From contig CAMLLO010000004.1 in the NCBI GenBank assembly GCA_946480915.1, forward strand, positions 62,001 through 126,000: a stretch of DNA of 64,000 bases, written 5' to 3'. The notes below the pieces were generated by a model. The model searched no databases. It was not told where the DNA came from and worked only from the letters and a program-made list of their open reading frames with translations. Position 1 is the stretch's first letter; every line of letters begins with the position of its first letter. The position numbers were made by a program, and so were the translations under genes. This document shows, in pieces, positions 1-7,872 of the stretch. This DNA is from an uncultured Sphingobacteriaceae bacterium. GTDB lineage: Bacteria > Bacteroidota > Bacteroidia > Sphingobacteriales > Sphingobacteriaceae.

Positions 1-2
1 GA

Positions 3-143
3 TTAAATGACATTGTCAATATTACCATTAAAACCGCTTCACCGATTGTATTCGATACTTACGAGGAATTGCGAGCTAATGGAGGTGCAATACTTATTGA
101 CGAAACTGCATTTACTACGGTGGCTGGCTGCATGCTTCTTTAA
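3..143 (+). CDS. cysN: C-terminal end of sulfate adenylyltransferase subunit 1 (CysN-like), partial
   Basis: The first reading frame runs from the window edge to TAA at 141-143 and gives 46 residues. The segment DIVNITIKTASPIVFD followed by YEELRANGGAILIDE and a short hydrophobic end resembles the last beta-barrel strands of the GTPase subunit of ATP sulfurylase. In that family the C-terminus reads roughly 'DxYxxNxxTGxxIxIDxxTNxTVxAGM'. This subunit helps make adenosine 5'-phosphosulfate in assimilatory sulfate reduction. Only the tail is visible, so the GTP-binding motifs cannot be checked. A related translation GTPase is the main alternative. Confidence 0.65.
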   Translation, partial: LNDIVNITIKTASPIVFDTYEELRANGGAILIDETAFTTVAGCMLL

Positions 144-226
144 AGGATAACACATAACAAATTCGCTTGAAATACAATTTGTCATGAAATTTCGTTAATT
201 TCATGACCTATAAGCGGAATGTTATT

Positions 227-3200
227 ATGCTCTCAAACAATAACTATTCTTATCTCATCCATAAAATCGATGAATTTATAAGGAAATACTATTTGAATAA
301 AGTAGTAAGAGGCCTTATATATCTTACAGCATCTTTTTTAGCGAGTTATCTGGTTGTTACTCTAGCAGAATATTTTGGAAACTTTTCGCCGCTAATCCGC
401 ACAATTCTGTTTTATAGCTTCCTGCTTTTAAATGGAACAATCCTGGCTAACTGGATTATTATCCCCCTTTTGTCTTTCTATAACCTGGGAAAACATATTT
501 CGCATGAGCAAGCTTCTGAGATAATCGGGCGGCATTTTGTGCATGTGAAGGATAAATTGCTGAACACTTTACAGCTAAAAAAACTTGCTGATGAAAATCA
601 TTACCAAAAGAGCTTAATCGAAGCAAGTATCAATCAAAAAATTGACGATTTAAAGCCGATTCCATTCACCTCGGCCATTCGGCTTAATGATAATCGAAAA
701 TATTTAAAATACGCCTTACCTCCTTTGGCGATAATTCTTTTCATAAGTGCAGCCTCCCCTTCCATTTTTTCTGAAAGCACAGAACGCCTTCTAAAACATG
801 ATAAAAAATTTATTAAAAAAGCGCCTTTTGAATTTGTCATACTAAACAAAGATCTGTCTTCCGTTCAGGGTGATGATTTTGAGTTGCAGATAAAGATGAC
901 CGGAAATGAAATTCCGCAGGATATTTATTTGGAAGACGGTGCTAACACGTTTAAACTCGAAAAAGAAAACATTATCCGTTTTAATTATACATTCCGAAAT
1001 CTCCAGAACACAAAAAAGATACGATTGACAGCAGGAGAATTTTCTTCGAATACATATATAATCGATGTTAAGCGCAGACCCACTCTGTTAAATTTTGATG
1101 TAGTGTTAAACTATCCCGCTTATATTGGCAGAAGGAGCGAAACAATCAGCAATTCCGGCGACCTAACCGTACCTGTGGGAACTACGATTAATTGGAAATT
1201 TAAAACCGGTAATGCCAGCTCTATTCAGATAAATCTTGGAAAGCAAAACATCAATATAAGGCCTTCAACTGAGAACGAATTTAATTTCTCATACAAAGCG
1301 CTACAAAATACAGGCTTCACAGCTAAGCCCTTAAATCATGATGTAAAAACAAGCGACCAGGCGAGTTATACTATTAAAGTTATCCCCGATTTAAATCCCG
1401 GTATACAGGTAAATGAGCGTCCCGATTCTGTAAATAAAAAAATGTTGTATTTCGTTGGTCAGGTAAGTGATGATTATGGATTCTCGTCTTTAAGGTTTCA
1501 TTATAAAATCCTGGATGGAAATAAGACAACAAAGTCGTTTTCTAAAGCTATCGCTTTTGACAAAAATGCTTTGCAAAGTAACTTTTTCTATGTTTGGGAT
1601 ATAAAGGAAGCGAATGCTGAACCCGGTCAACAAGTTGAATATTATTTTGAAGTTGTGGACAACGATGGCATTAATGGCCCCAAAGCCAGCCGCTCTGTTG
1701 TAAGAACATTGAAACTCCCTACACAAGCAGAAGCGGAACGAAATATTGAACAATCCTCAAAAGCTGTTCAGCAAAAAATGGAGCAAGCCATCCGTCAAGC
1801 GGGACAAATTGAACGCGATGCAAAGCGTTTAACACAAGATCTGATAAATAAAAAGACCCTTTCATTTGAAGAAAAGAACCAGGTTGAAAAATTATTAGAG
1901 AAACAAAAGACTCTTGAAAATCTGGTCAACGAAATCAAAAAGGACAACAAACAAAAGTTACTTGAACAACAAGACATTCAAAATCAGCCCCAGGAAATTC
2001 TGGAAAAGCAAAAACAAATAGAAGATCTGTTTAATAATGTACTGGACGAAAAAACCAGGGAACTTTTAAAAAATATTGAGAAACTGCTTGAACAGAATAA
2101 TAAAAATCTAACTCAGCAGGAGCTATCAAAAATGCAGGTGGACAATAAAACTTTGCAGAAAGAACTAGACCGAATTTTAGAGTTGTATAAGCAGCTTGAG
2201 TTTGATCAAAAGCTTGCAAATGCTATTGATAAGTTAAAAGAACAAGCACAGAAGCAAGAAAAGCTCAGCGAACAAAGTGAGAAGAAAAACCCAAATTCGG
2301 AAGCACTTAAATCACAACAGGAGCAGCTGCAGAAAGACTTTGATAATCTGCAAAAAGATTTAAAAGAGCTTAAACAGAAAAATGACGAGCTTGAGGAAAA
2401 GAATAGCTTAGAGAATACCGAAAAGGAAGAAGAACAGATCGAAGAACAACAGGAAGAAAGCAGCAAGAATCTCGAGCAGAAGAACACGAAGAAAGCTGCA
2501 GAAAGTCAGAAAAAAGCTGCAGCGGAAATGAAGAATCTCGCAAAGAAGATGGAGCAAATGCAACAGGAAGGTGAAATGCAACAGATGGAAGTGAATATGC
2601 AAAACCTTCGCGAGATACTCTCAAACCTTTTAACATCATCTTTCGAACAGGAAAAAGTAATGCAGGATCTAAAGGGCACTTCCTTAAATGACCCTAATTA
2701 TGTGAAACTTACACAAAAGCAGAAAGACATCAAGGATAATCTTAAAATGGTTCAGGATAGCCTCTATTCTTTAAGCAGGCAGGTTCCACAAATTGAATCA
2801 GTAATTAATAAAGAAATCCAAACAATAAACACCAATATTGACTTTGCTTTACAACAACTTGCTGAAAGACGGACAAGCGAAGCAAATAGAAATCAGCAGT
2901 ATGCGATGACTTCAATTAACAATCTGGCTTTAATGCTTAGTGAAGTGGAACAGCAAATGCAACAGGCCATGAAAAATGCCAAGCAAGGCAAGGGAAAAGG
3001 CAAAGGAAAGAGCCAAAGCTTATCCGAATTAAGTAAAATGCAGGAAAAGTTGAACCAAAATATGCAAAAGGCAAGGCAACAAATGCAACAGCAGGGGCAA
3101 AAGCCTGGCCAGGGGCAACAAAGTCAGGGGAAAGGACAAATGAGTGAGCAAATGGCTCGCATGGCACGTGAACAGCAATTAATCAGGCAGGCCTTACAAG

Positions 3201-3568
3201 ATATTAATCGGGAGATGAATAAAGATGGCAAGGGGAGTTTGGGCAATCTTGAGAAATTGACAAAAGAAATGGAACAAACCGAAACTGATCTCGTAAACAA
3301 GAAAATCCAACAAGAGACGTTAATTAGACAACAGGATATATTAACTAAATTGCTGGACGCCGAAAAGGCAGAGCGAGAACGCGAATTGGACACACAACGA
3401 GAAAGCAAAAAAGGTAGAGATCAAGCTCCGAACTATAAAATTGTACTTGAAGAGTTTAATAAAATTAAACAACGCGAGCTAGAATTATTAAAAACTGTAC
3501 CACCTGCACTCAATTCATTTTATAAATTGAAAGTAGGTGACTATTTTAGACTTTTAAATACTAAATAA
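227..3568 (+). CDS. DUF4175 family membrane protein with very long coiled coil
   Basis: A protein of about 1113 residues. Hydrophobic segments near the N-terminus (roughly residues 30-50, 60-85 and 160-180) suggest two or three membrane spans. A beta-rich region of about 300 residues follows. From about residue 500 onward the chain is charged, rich in Q, K and E, and almost certainly a long coiled coil, ending in a short conserved-looking tail. This layout matches the Bacteroidota DUF4175 family, whose function is not established. I chose ATG 227 (MLSNNNYSYL) over the in-frame ATG at 203 because family members begin close to the 'YxxLIxKxDEFIRKYY' segment. It is followed after 3 nt by an anti-sigma-type ATPase and then ybeY, so the three are probably one transcript. 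Confidence 0.85.
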   Translation: MLSNNNYSYLIHKIDEFIRKYYLNKVVRGLIYLTASFLASYLVVTLAEYFGNFSPLIRTILFYSFLLLNGTILANWIIIPLLSFYNLGKHISHEQASEIIGRHFVHVKDKLLNTLQLKKLADENHYQKSLIEASINQKIDDLKPIPFTSAIRLNDNRKYLKYALPPLAIILFISAASPSIFSESTERLLKHDKKFIKKAPFEFVILNKDLSSVQGDDFELQIKMTGNEIPQDIYLEDGANTFKLEKENIIRFNYTFRNLQNTKKIRLTAGEFSSNTYIIDVKRRPTLLNFDVVLNYPAYIGRRSETISNSGDLTVPVGTTINWKFKTGNASSIQINLGKQNINIRPSTENEFNFSYKALQNTGFTAKPLNHDVKTSDQASYTIKVIPDLNPGIQVNERPDSVNKKMLYFVGQVSDDYGFSSLRFHYKILDGNKTTKSFSKAIAFDKNALQSNFFYVWDIKEANAEPGQQVEYYFEVVDNDGINGPKASRSVVRTLKLPTQAEAERNIEQSSKAVQQKMEQAIRQAGQIERDAKRLTQDLINKKTLSFEEKNQVEKLLEKQKTLENLVNEIKKDNKQKLLEQQDIQNQPQEILEKQKQIEDLFNNVLDEKTRELLKNIEKLLEQNNKNLTQQELSKMQVDNKTLQKELDRILELYKQLEFDQKLANAIDKLKEQAQKQEKLSEQSEKKNPNSEALKSQQEQLQKDFDNLQKDLKELKQKNDELEEKNSLENTEKEEEQIEEQQEESSKNLEQKNTKKAAESQKKAAAEMKNLAKKMEQMQQEGEMQQMEVNMQNLREILSNLLTSSFEQEKVMQDLKGTSLNDPNYVKLTQKQKDIKDNLKMVQDSLYSLSRQVPQIESVINKEIQTINTNIDFALQQLAERRTSEANRNQQYAMTSINNLALMLSEVEQQMQQAMKNAKQGKGKGKGKSQSLSELSKMQEKLNQNMQKARQQMQQQGQKPGQGQQSQGKGQMSEQMARMAREQQLIRQALQDINREMNKDGKGSLGNLEKLTKEMEQTETDLVNKKIQQETLIRQQDILTKLLDAEKAERERELDTQRESKKGRDQAPNYKIVLEEFNKIKQRELELLKTVPPALNSFYKLKVGDYFRLLNTK

Positions 3569-3571
3569 TCT

Positions 3572-4006
3572 ATGATCACGAATCGCGTAGATATGTCAGA
3601 CGACACCGTGTTATATACATTACAATTACCTTCGAAGGTTGAAAGCATAACCTCTGTAGAAAACTTTGTAGATACACTAAAAGATGAATATCACATTGGT
3701 GATGACACCTATGCCAATATGCTGACTTGCCTGAGTGAGGCGACAATAAATGCAATTGTTCATGGCAACAAGCAAGACGAAAATAAAAAGGTTTATATTA
3801 ATCTTGAAGTACAGTCTGGGAAACGCCTGCAATTTACCGTAGCAGATGAAGGTGAAGGCTTTGATTACAATCGCCTGCCCGATCCCACAGCCCCTGAAAA
3901 TCTGGAAAATCTGACAGGAAGAGGAGTATTTATTATCAAACACCTGGCAGACCAGTGCATCTTTAATTTGAAAGGCAACGAAGTTGAACTACACTTTAAA
4001 GTTTAA
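3572..4006 (+). CDS. Anti-sigma-factor-type HATPase (RsbW-like serine kinase fold)
   Basis: A 144-residue stand-alone GHKL ATPase domain. The N-box is at residues 56-66 (EATINAIVHGN), the G1 box is DEGEGF near 97 and the G2 region is TGRGVFII near 120. This is the HATPase_c_2 layout of RsbW/SpoIIAB-type anti-sigma kinases, which bind sigma factors or phosphorylate STAS antagonists. No STAS or sigma gene is adjacent, so the partner is unknown. It starts 3 nt after the DUF4175 stop and its TAA overlaps the ybeY ATG (TAATG), which implies translational coupling. An internal ATG at 3593 is a possible alternative start. Confidence 0.85.
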   Translation: MITNRVDMSDDTVLYTLQLPSKVESITSVENFVDTLKDEYHIGDDTYANMLTCLSEATINAIVHGNKQDENKKVYINLEVQSGKRLQFTVADEGEGFDYNRLPDPTAPENLENLTGRGVFIIKHLADQCIFNLKGNEVELHFKV

Positions 4007-4437
4007 TGAGCCAATTGCCAATTCATTTTTTCTCTGAAGATATCTCCTTTATATTAAAAGAAAAGAATAAGGTCCGGAACTGGATCCGAAATACCATCCG
4101 CTCTGAAGGTAAAAAATTAAGGGAACTTAATTTAATATTCTGTAGTGATACTTACCTTCTTGAAATCAACAAGCAATATCTTGATCACGACACGTTTACG
4201 GATATAGTCACGTTTGATAATAGTGAATCGCCTGAGCTAATAATTGGCGATATCTTTATCAGTATTGATCGCATCAGGGAAAATGCCGCTAAGTATAAAG
4301 TAGCCGAAAAAGATGAGCTCCATCGGGTTATTATCCACGGAACGCTCCACCTTATCGGATATAAAGACAAGACTAAGTTCGACAAGAATTTAATGACGGA
4401 AAAAGAGGATCAACACCTTGCTTTAAGAGATTTCTGA
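4006..4437 (+). CDS. ybeY: Endoribonuclease YbeY, rRNA maturation factor
   Basis: A 143-residue metal-dependent RNase acting in 16S rRNA 3'-end maturation and ribosome quality control. The metal-site motif is HGTLHLIGYKDK at residues 111-122. H111 and H115 are present, but the position of the usual third histidine is Asp121. I recall the same substitution in other Bacteroidota YbeY proteins, so it is probably a lineage variant rather than inactivation. The upstream TDIVTF segment matches the family's TDVLSF region. It is last in the DUF4175 / HATPase / ybeY operon and converges on the pirin gene with only 22 nt between stops. Confidence 0.92.
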   Translation: MSQLPIHFFSEDISFILKEKNKVRNWIRNTIRSEGKKLRELNLIFCSDTYLLEINKQYLDHDTFTDIVTFDNSESPELIIGDIFISIDRIRENAAKYKVAEKDELHRVIIHGTLHLIGYKDKTKFDKNLMTEKEDQHLALRDF

Positions 4438-4459
4438 CCTTCCTTACAACCTTGTTTCA

Positions 4460-5170
4460 CTATTCCATCGGAACTTCAATTATCAAAACTTTCGCCTTGC
4501 TTTCGGCCTTAAAATCGAAATTATTGGTATCAAGTATTCCCATTGCGTCCTTTGCTTTCAAGACATGTCCTTCGACCTGAACATCTCCATCAACTACAAA
4601 CAAGTATGCCCCGTTTCCCTGATGTTTGATAGCATATTCAACCTGCTTTCCAGCATCAAAATCTCCTAAAGAAAAGTATGCGTCCTGATTTATCCACATA
4701 GTCTCTGCACTCTCTTCCGGAGAAACTAGCAGCTGAAGCTTATTATGCCCCTTTTCCGGATCAAATCTTTTTTGATCATACCGGGGAGGAATATTTCGAA
4801 CTTTAGGAAATACCCATATTTGAAGCAAATTAACTTCATCGGTAAGAGATCCATTAAACTCTGAGTGCTGAATGCCACTGCCTGCAGACATTATCTGCAC
4901 TTCACCAAACTCAATTTTCCCTTCCGAACCTAAACTATCCTTGTGTGCCAAGATCCCTTTTAAGGGGATAGTCACAATTTCCATATTATCGTGCCCGTGT
5001 GTGCCAAAACCCATCCCTGGAGCGACAATATCATCGTTTAACACTCTCAAGAGACCAAAGTGCGTTTTAGCAGGGTTGTAATATCCTGCAAAACTAAATG
5101 AATGAGCTGCTTTTAACCAACCATGATCAGCGAAGCCTCTTTCTTCTGCTTTATGAACAATCGTCTTCAT
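4460..5170 (-). CDS. Pirin family protein (YhhW-like, bicupin)
   Basis: A 236-residue cupin protein. The N-terminal cupin carries the pirin metal-binding set: H58 and H60 in THGHDNMEIV, then H102 and E104 in GIQHSEFN. The second half is the less conserved C-terminal cupin. Bacterial YhhW has quercetin 2,3-dioxygenase activity in vitro, while the physiological role of most pirins is unclear. It is read leftward alone and converges on ybeY. The 144-bp gap on its 5' side also holds the promoter of the divergent oxidoreductase gene. Confidence 0.9.
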   Translation of the reverse strand: MKTIVHKAEERGFADHGWLKAAHSFSFAGYYNPAKTHFGLLRVLNDDIVAPGMGFGTHGHDNMEIVTIPLKGILAHKDSLGSEGKIEFGEVQIMSAGSGIQHSEFNGSLTDEVNLLQIWVFPKVRNIPPRYDQKRFDPEKGHNKLQLLVSPEESAETMWINQDAYFSLGDFDAGKQVEYAIKHQGNGAYLFVVDGDVQVEGHVLKAKDAMGILDTNNFDFKAESKAKVLIIEVPME

Positions 5171-5285
5171 AAATAAAATTTGAATGATTTAGTATTTCTA
5201 TCTATCCGCATTAAGATAGTTTCATCCCTATCTCATTTAAATAGATGTTTAAACATACAATAGTTATACCAAGCTAATAAATCCT

Positions 5286-5293
5286 TATTTTTG
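5286..5293 (+). promoter_or_regulatory. Bacteroidota -7 box (TATTTTTG)
   Basis: An exact TAnnTTTG match 22 nt before the TTG start at 5315. No clear TTG -33 element was found at the usual spacing. The position implies a 5' leader of only about 15 nt. Confidence 0.5.
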
Positions 5294-5314
5294 TGCGTTT
5301 TAGGCACGTAAATT

Positions 5315-5968
5315 TTGAAACGAGTTATTATAGCAGGCGCAAGCGGACTTATTGGCAGTGAACTTATAGATCTTCTGTTAGAAAACGATAAGATTGGCGA
5401 AGTTGTAGCGTTAGTAAGAAAAGCTTTGCCTGTCTCCAACCTAAAGTTAGTACAAATACCCACGAATTTTGATTCGCTTGAAGATATTAAAAAGGAACTA
5501 TTCGGCGATGCATTATATTGTTGTTTAGGAACGACAAAAGCCAAGACTCCGGATGAAGCTGATTACAGAAAAGTAGATCATGATTATCCAGTAACTTTAG
5601 CACAGCTAGCTTCGGCAAATAAGGTCTCCCAATTTCATCTAATCTCCGCCATCGGGGCGGACCCAAGTTCCAGCATATTTTATAATAGGCTAAAAGGAGA
5701 AACAGAGCAGGATGTTAAAAAGATTCCTTTCCGTTCAATCCATATATATCAACCATCCCTGCTTACTGGGAAGAGGAAAGAAAATCGACCAATGGAAAAG
5801 CTAGCGATTTCGATCATGAAAATCATCAATCTTTTATTGATAGGCAGTTTAAAAAAATATAAAAGTACACAAGCTATTACGATAGCAAAGGCAATGATCA
5901 ATCAAACATTTAAAAACGAAGAAGGAATTCACACGTATCCTTCAGACATAATAAAACAATTAGCATGA
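5315..5968 (+). CDS. NAD(P)H-binding oxidoreductase (atypical SDR, HTATIP2/YwnB-like)
   Basis: A 217-residue Rossmann protein with the nucleotide-binding motif GASGLIG at residues 8-14 directly after the first beta strand. CCLGTT near residue 70 and the HLISAIGAD segment near 110 match the NAD(P)H-binding/TIP30-like group of atypical short-chain dehydrogenases. The substrate is unknown. The start is TTG: an in-frame TAA at 5309-5311 leaves only ATT and TTG before the first beta strand. The gene overlaps uup by 4 nt (ATGA), so the two are co-translated. Confidence 0.85.
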   Translation: MKRVIIAGASGLIGSELIDLLLENDKIGEVVALVRKALPVSNLKLVQIPTNFDSLEDIKKELFGDALYCCLGTTKAKTPDEADYRKVDHDYPVTLAQLASANKVSQFHLISAIGADPSSSIFYNRLKGETEQDVKKIPFRSIHIYQPSLLTGKRKENRPMEKLAISIMKIINLLLIGSLKKYKSTQAITIAKAMINQTFKNEEGIHTYPSDIIKQLA

Positions 5969-7821
5969 GTATATTATCAGGAGAACAATTAGGTCATGCT
6001 TTTAATGATAACTGGCTGTTTAAGGATTTGACCTTAGGAATAGCTAAGGGCCAACGCATGGCCTTAGTAGGAATAAACGGCTCTGGAAAAACGACTTTAC
6101 TACGTATACTTGCAGAAAGACTTAAGCCAAATGAAGGTAAAGTTGTTAAAGCAAAGGGCCTTCATGTAGGATATTTGGAACAAGATCCCGACTTTTCTGG
6201 TCATAAAACTATCGTTGATTTTATTTACAGTCTGGATAATCAGCAACAACAGTTGATCCGGAAATATGAGGAATTAATTGAGAACCCGGAAGCCGATAGC
6301 AAAGCTTTGGAAGATATTACTCATCAACTCAGCGAAGCAAATGCATGGGAATATGAGTATCAGATCAAGACGATTCTTCAAAGATTGTCAATCACACATC
6401 TTGAACAAGAAATAAGAAGTCTTTCTGGCGGACAGCGGAAGCGACTGGCTCTAGCGAAACTTCTTATCGACGATCCGGAAGTTTTCATTCTGGATGAACC
6501 CACAAACCACTTGGATATTGAAATGATCGAATGGCTGGAAAGTTTTCTCACCACGGGACAAAAGACTCTAATTATGGTAACCCATGACAGATACTTTCTC
6601 GATAATGTTTGCAACCACATACTGGAATTAGAGAATCGAAAGCTATACCACTACCAGGGAAATTATGGCTATTTCCTGGAAAGGAAGGCTGAGCGCGAAG
6701 CAGATGATGCAGCATCTCTACAGAAGAACAGAAATCTTTTGAAGAAAGAGTTGGAATGGATGCGTAGAATGCCAAAAGCGAGAACTACCAAATCCAAATC
6801 AAGAATTGATTCTTTTTACGAACTGGAGAATAAAACCAAGGGGGGCAAAGACACTCAGCTGATCGAATTAAGCACAAAAGTGGCTCGTCAGGGCAATAAA
6901 ATCCTTGAGATAGAAAACATTTCCAAGAGCTATAATCACAAACCGATAATCACAAACTTTAGCTATACCTTTAAAAAAGGTGATAAGATTGGGGTAGCCG
7001 GTAGAAACGGAAGTGGAAAATCAACCTTTTTGAATTTAATTACGGGCACCATTAAACCTGACTCTGGAAAAGTTATTGCAGGTGAGACAACTCAGTTCGG
7101 ATATTACAAGCAGTCAGGATTAGAGTTCGATGAAAGTGAAAGAGTAATTGATATTGTTAAGAATGTTGCCGAATATATAACCATGGCAGACGGCAAGACC
7201 TTAACGGCTTCGCAATTATTAACACATTTTCTTTTCCCTCCTGCAAAACAACATAATGTGGTATCCAAATTAAGTGGGGGTGAAAAGAAAAGACTCCATT
7301 TGATGCGAGTTTTAATGCAGAACCCAAATTTCTTGATATTGGATGAGCCCACGAATGATTTAGACATTGACACCTTAAACGTTCTTGAAGAATTTCTTGA
7401 GAAATACAGTGGGGTTCTATTGCTGGTTTCTCACGATAGGTATTTAATGGATAGATTAACCAACCAGCTCTTCATATTAGAAGGCGAGGGCTTTGTAGAT
7501 ATATATTCTGGAAATTACACAGACTACAGACTTGAAAAAGAGGAAGAAGCTAAGAAGCCAGTCCAACCGAAAACAGAAGTTGATAAAACCGAAAAGCCAG
7601 TTAAGAGCAAATTAAGTTTCAAAGAGCAGAAAGAACTAGAGTCTCTTGAAATAGAAATCCCCGAGCTAGAAAGCAGTATCAAACAATTAACCAGCCAACT
7701 AAATAACACAACTGATCATCTTAAGCTAATTGAAATTTCTAAAGAGATAGAAGAGCAAAAGAATAAGGTAGACAGCAACACGTTTCGTTGGTTAGAATTA
7801 ATAGAACTTAAAGAACAATAA
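5965..7821 (+). CDS. uup: ABC-F family ATPase, Uup-like
   Basis: A 618-residue soluble protein with two ABC domains and no membrane segment. The first domain has Walker A GINGSGKTT (36-44), signature LSGGQRKR (about 153) and Walker B ILDEPTNHLDI (about 175). The second has GRNGSGKST (about 345), LSGGEKKR (about 435) and ILDEPTNDLDI (about 459). The last 75 residues form the charged coiled-coil domain that defines Uup (KLSFKEQKELESLE to FRWLELIELKE). ABC-F proteins bind ribosomes or nucleic acids; Uup is linked to suppression of transposon precise excision and to ribosome function. It overlaps the upstream oxidoreductase by 4 nt and lies 51 nt before mnmG. Confidence 0.9.
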   Translation: MSILSGEQLGHAFNDNWLFKDLTLGIAKGQRMALVGINGSGKTTLLRILAERLKPNEGKVVKAKGLHVGYLEQDPDFSGHKTIVDFIYSLDNQQQQLIRKYEELIENPEADSKALEDITHQLSEANAWEYEYQIKTILQRLSITHLEQEIRSLSGGQRKRLALAKLLIDDPEVFILDEPTNHLDIEMIEWLESFLTTGQKTLIMVTHDRYFLDNVCNHILELENRKLYHYQGNYGYFLERKAEREADDAASLQKNRNLLKKELEWMRRMPKARTTKSKSRIDSFYELENKTKGGKDTQLIELSTKVARQGNKILEIENISKSYNHKPIITNFSYTFKKGDKIGVAGRNGSGKSTFLNLITGTIKPDSGKVIAGETTQFGYYKQSGLEFDESERVIDIVKNVAEYITMADGKTLTASQLLTHFLFPPAKQHNVVSKLSGGEKKRLHLMRVLMQNPNFLILDEPTNDLDIDTLNVLEEFLEKYSGVLLLVSHDRYLMDRLTNQLFILEGEGFVDIYSGNYTDYRLEKEEEAKKPVQPKTEVDKTEKPVKSKLSFKEQKELESLEIEIPELESSIKQLTSQLNNTTDHLKLIEISKEIEEQKNKVDSNTFRWLELIELKEQ

Positions 7822-7863
7822 CGTTCCACGTGGAACATTGCATAAATTGTTCCACGTGGAACA
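7822..7863. promoter_or_regulatory. Tandem parS-like centromere sites
   Basis: Two copies of the palindrome GTTCCACGTGGAAC, at 7823-7836 and 7849-7862, start 26 bp apart in the uup-mnmG gap. The second has the full 16-bp form TGTTCCACGTGGAACA (7848-7863). The first differs only in its outer base. The form fits the widely conserved ParB target TGTTnCACGTGnAACA. Such sites cluster near replication origins and load ParB for chromosome segregation. No parA or parB is present in the window. Confidence 0.85.
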
Positions 7864-7872
7864 TCAAAATAT

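Noticed and set aside
2206..2639. Cys/Ser/Phe-rich minus-strand frames inside the DUF4175 gene
   Set aside because: They are antisense shadows of the Q/K/E-rich coiled coil; the composition is a by-product of the GAA/CAA/AAG codons on the other strand.
4330..4340. TTATCCACG, one mismatch from a DnaA box
   Set aside because: It lies inside ybeY, where it encodes the IIHG of the active site, and has no neighbouring boxes.
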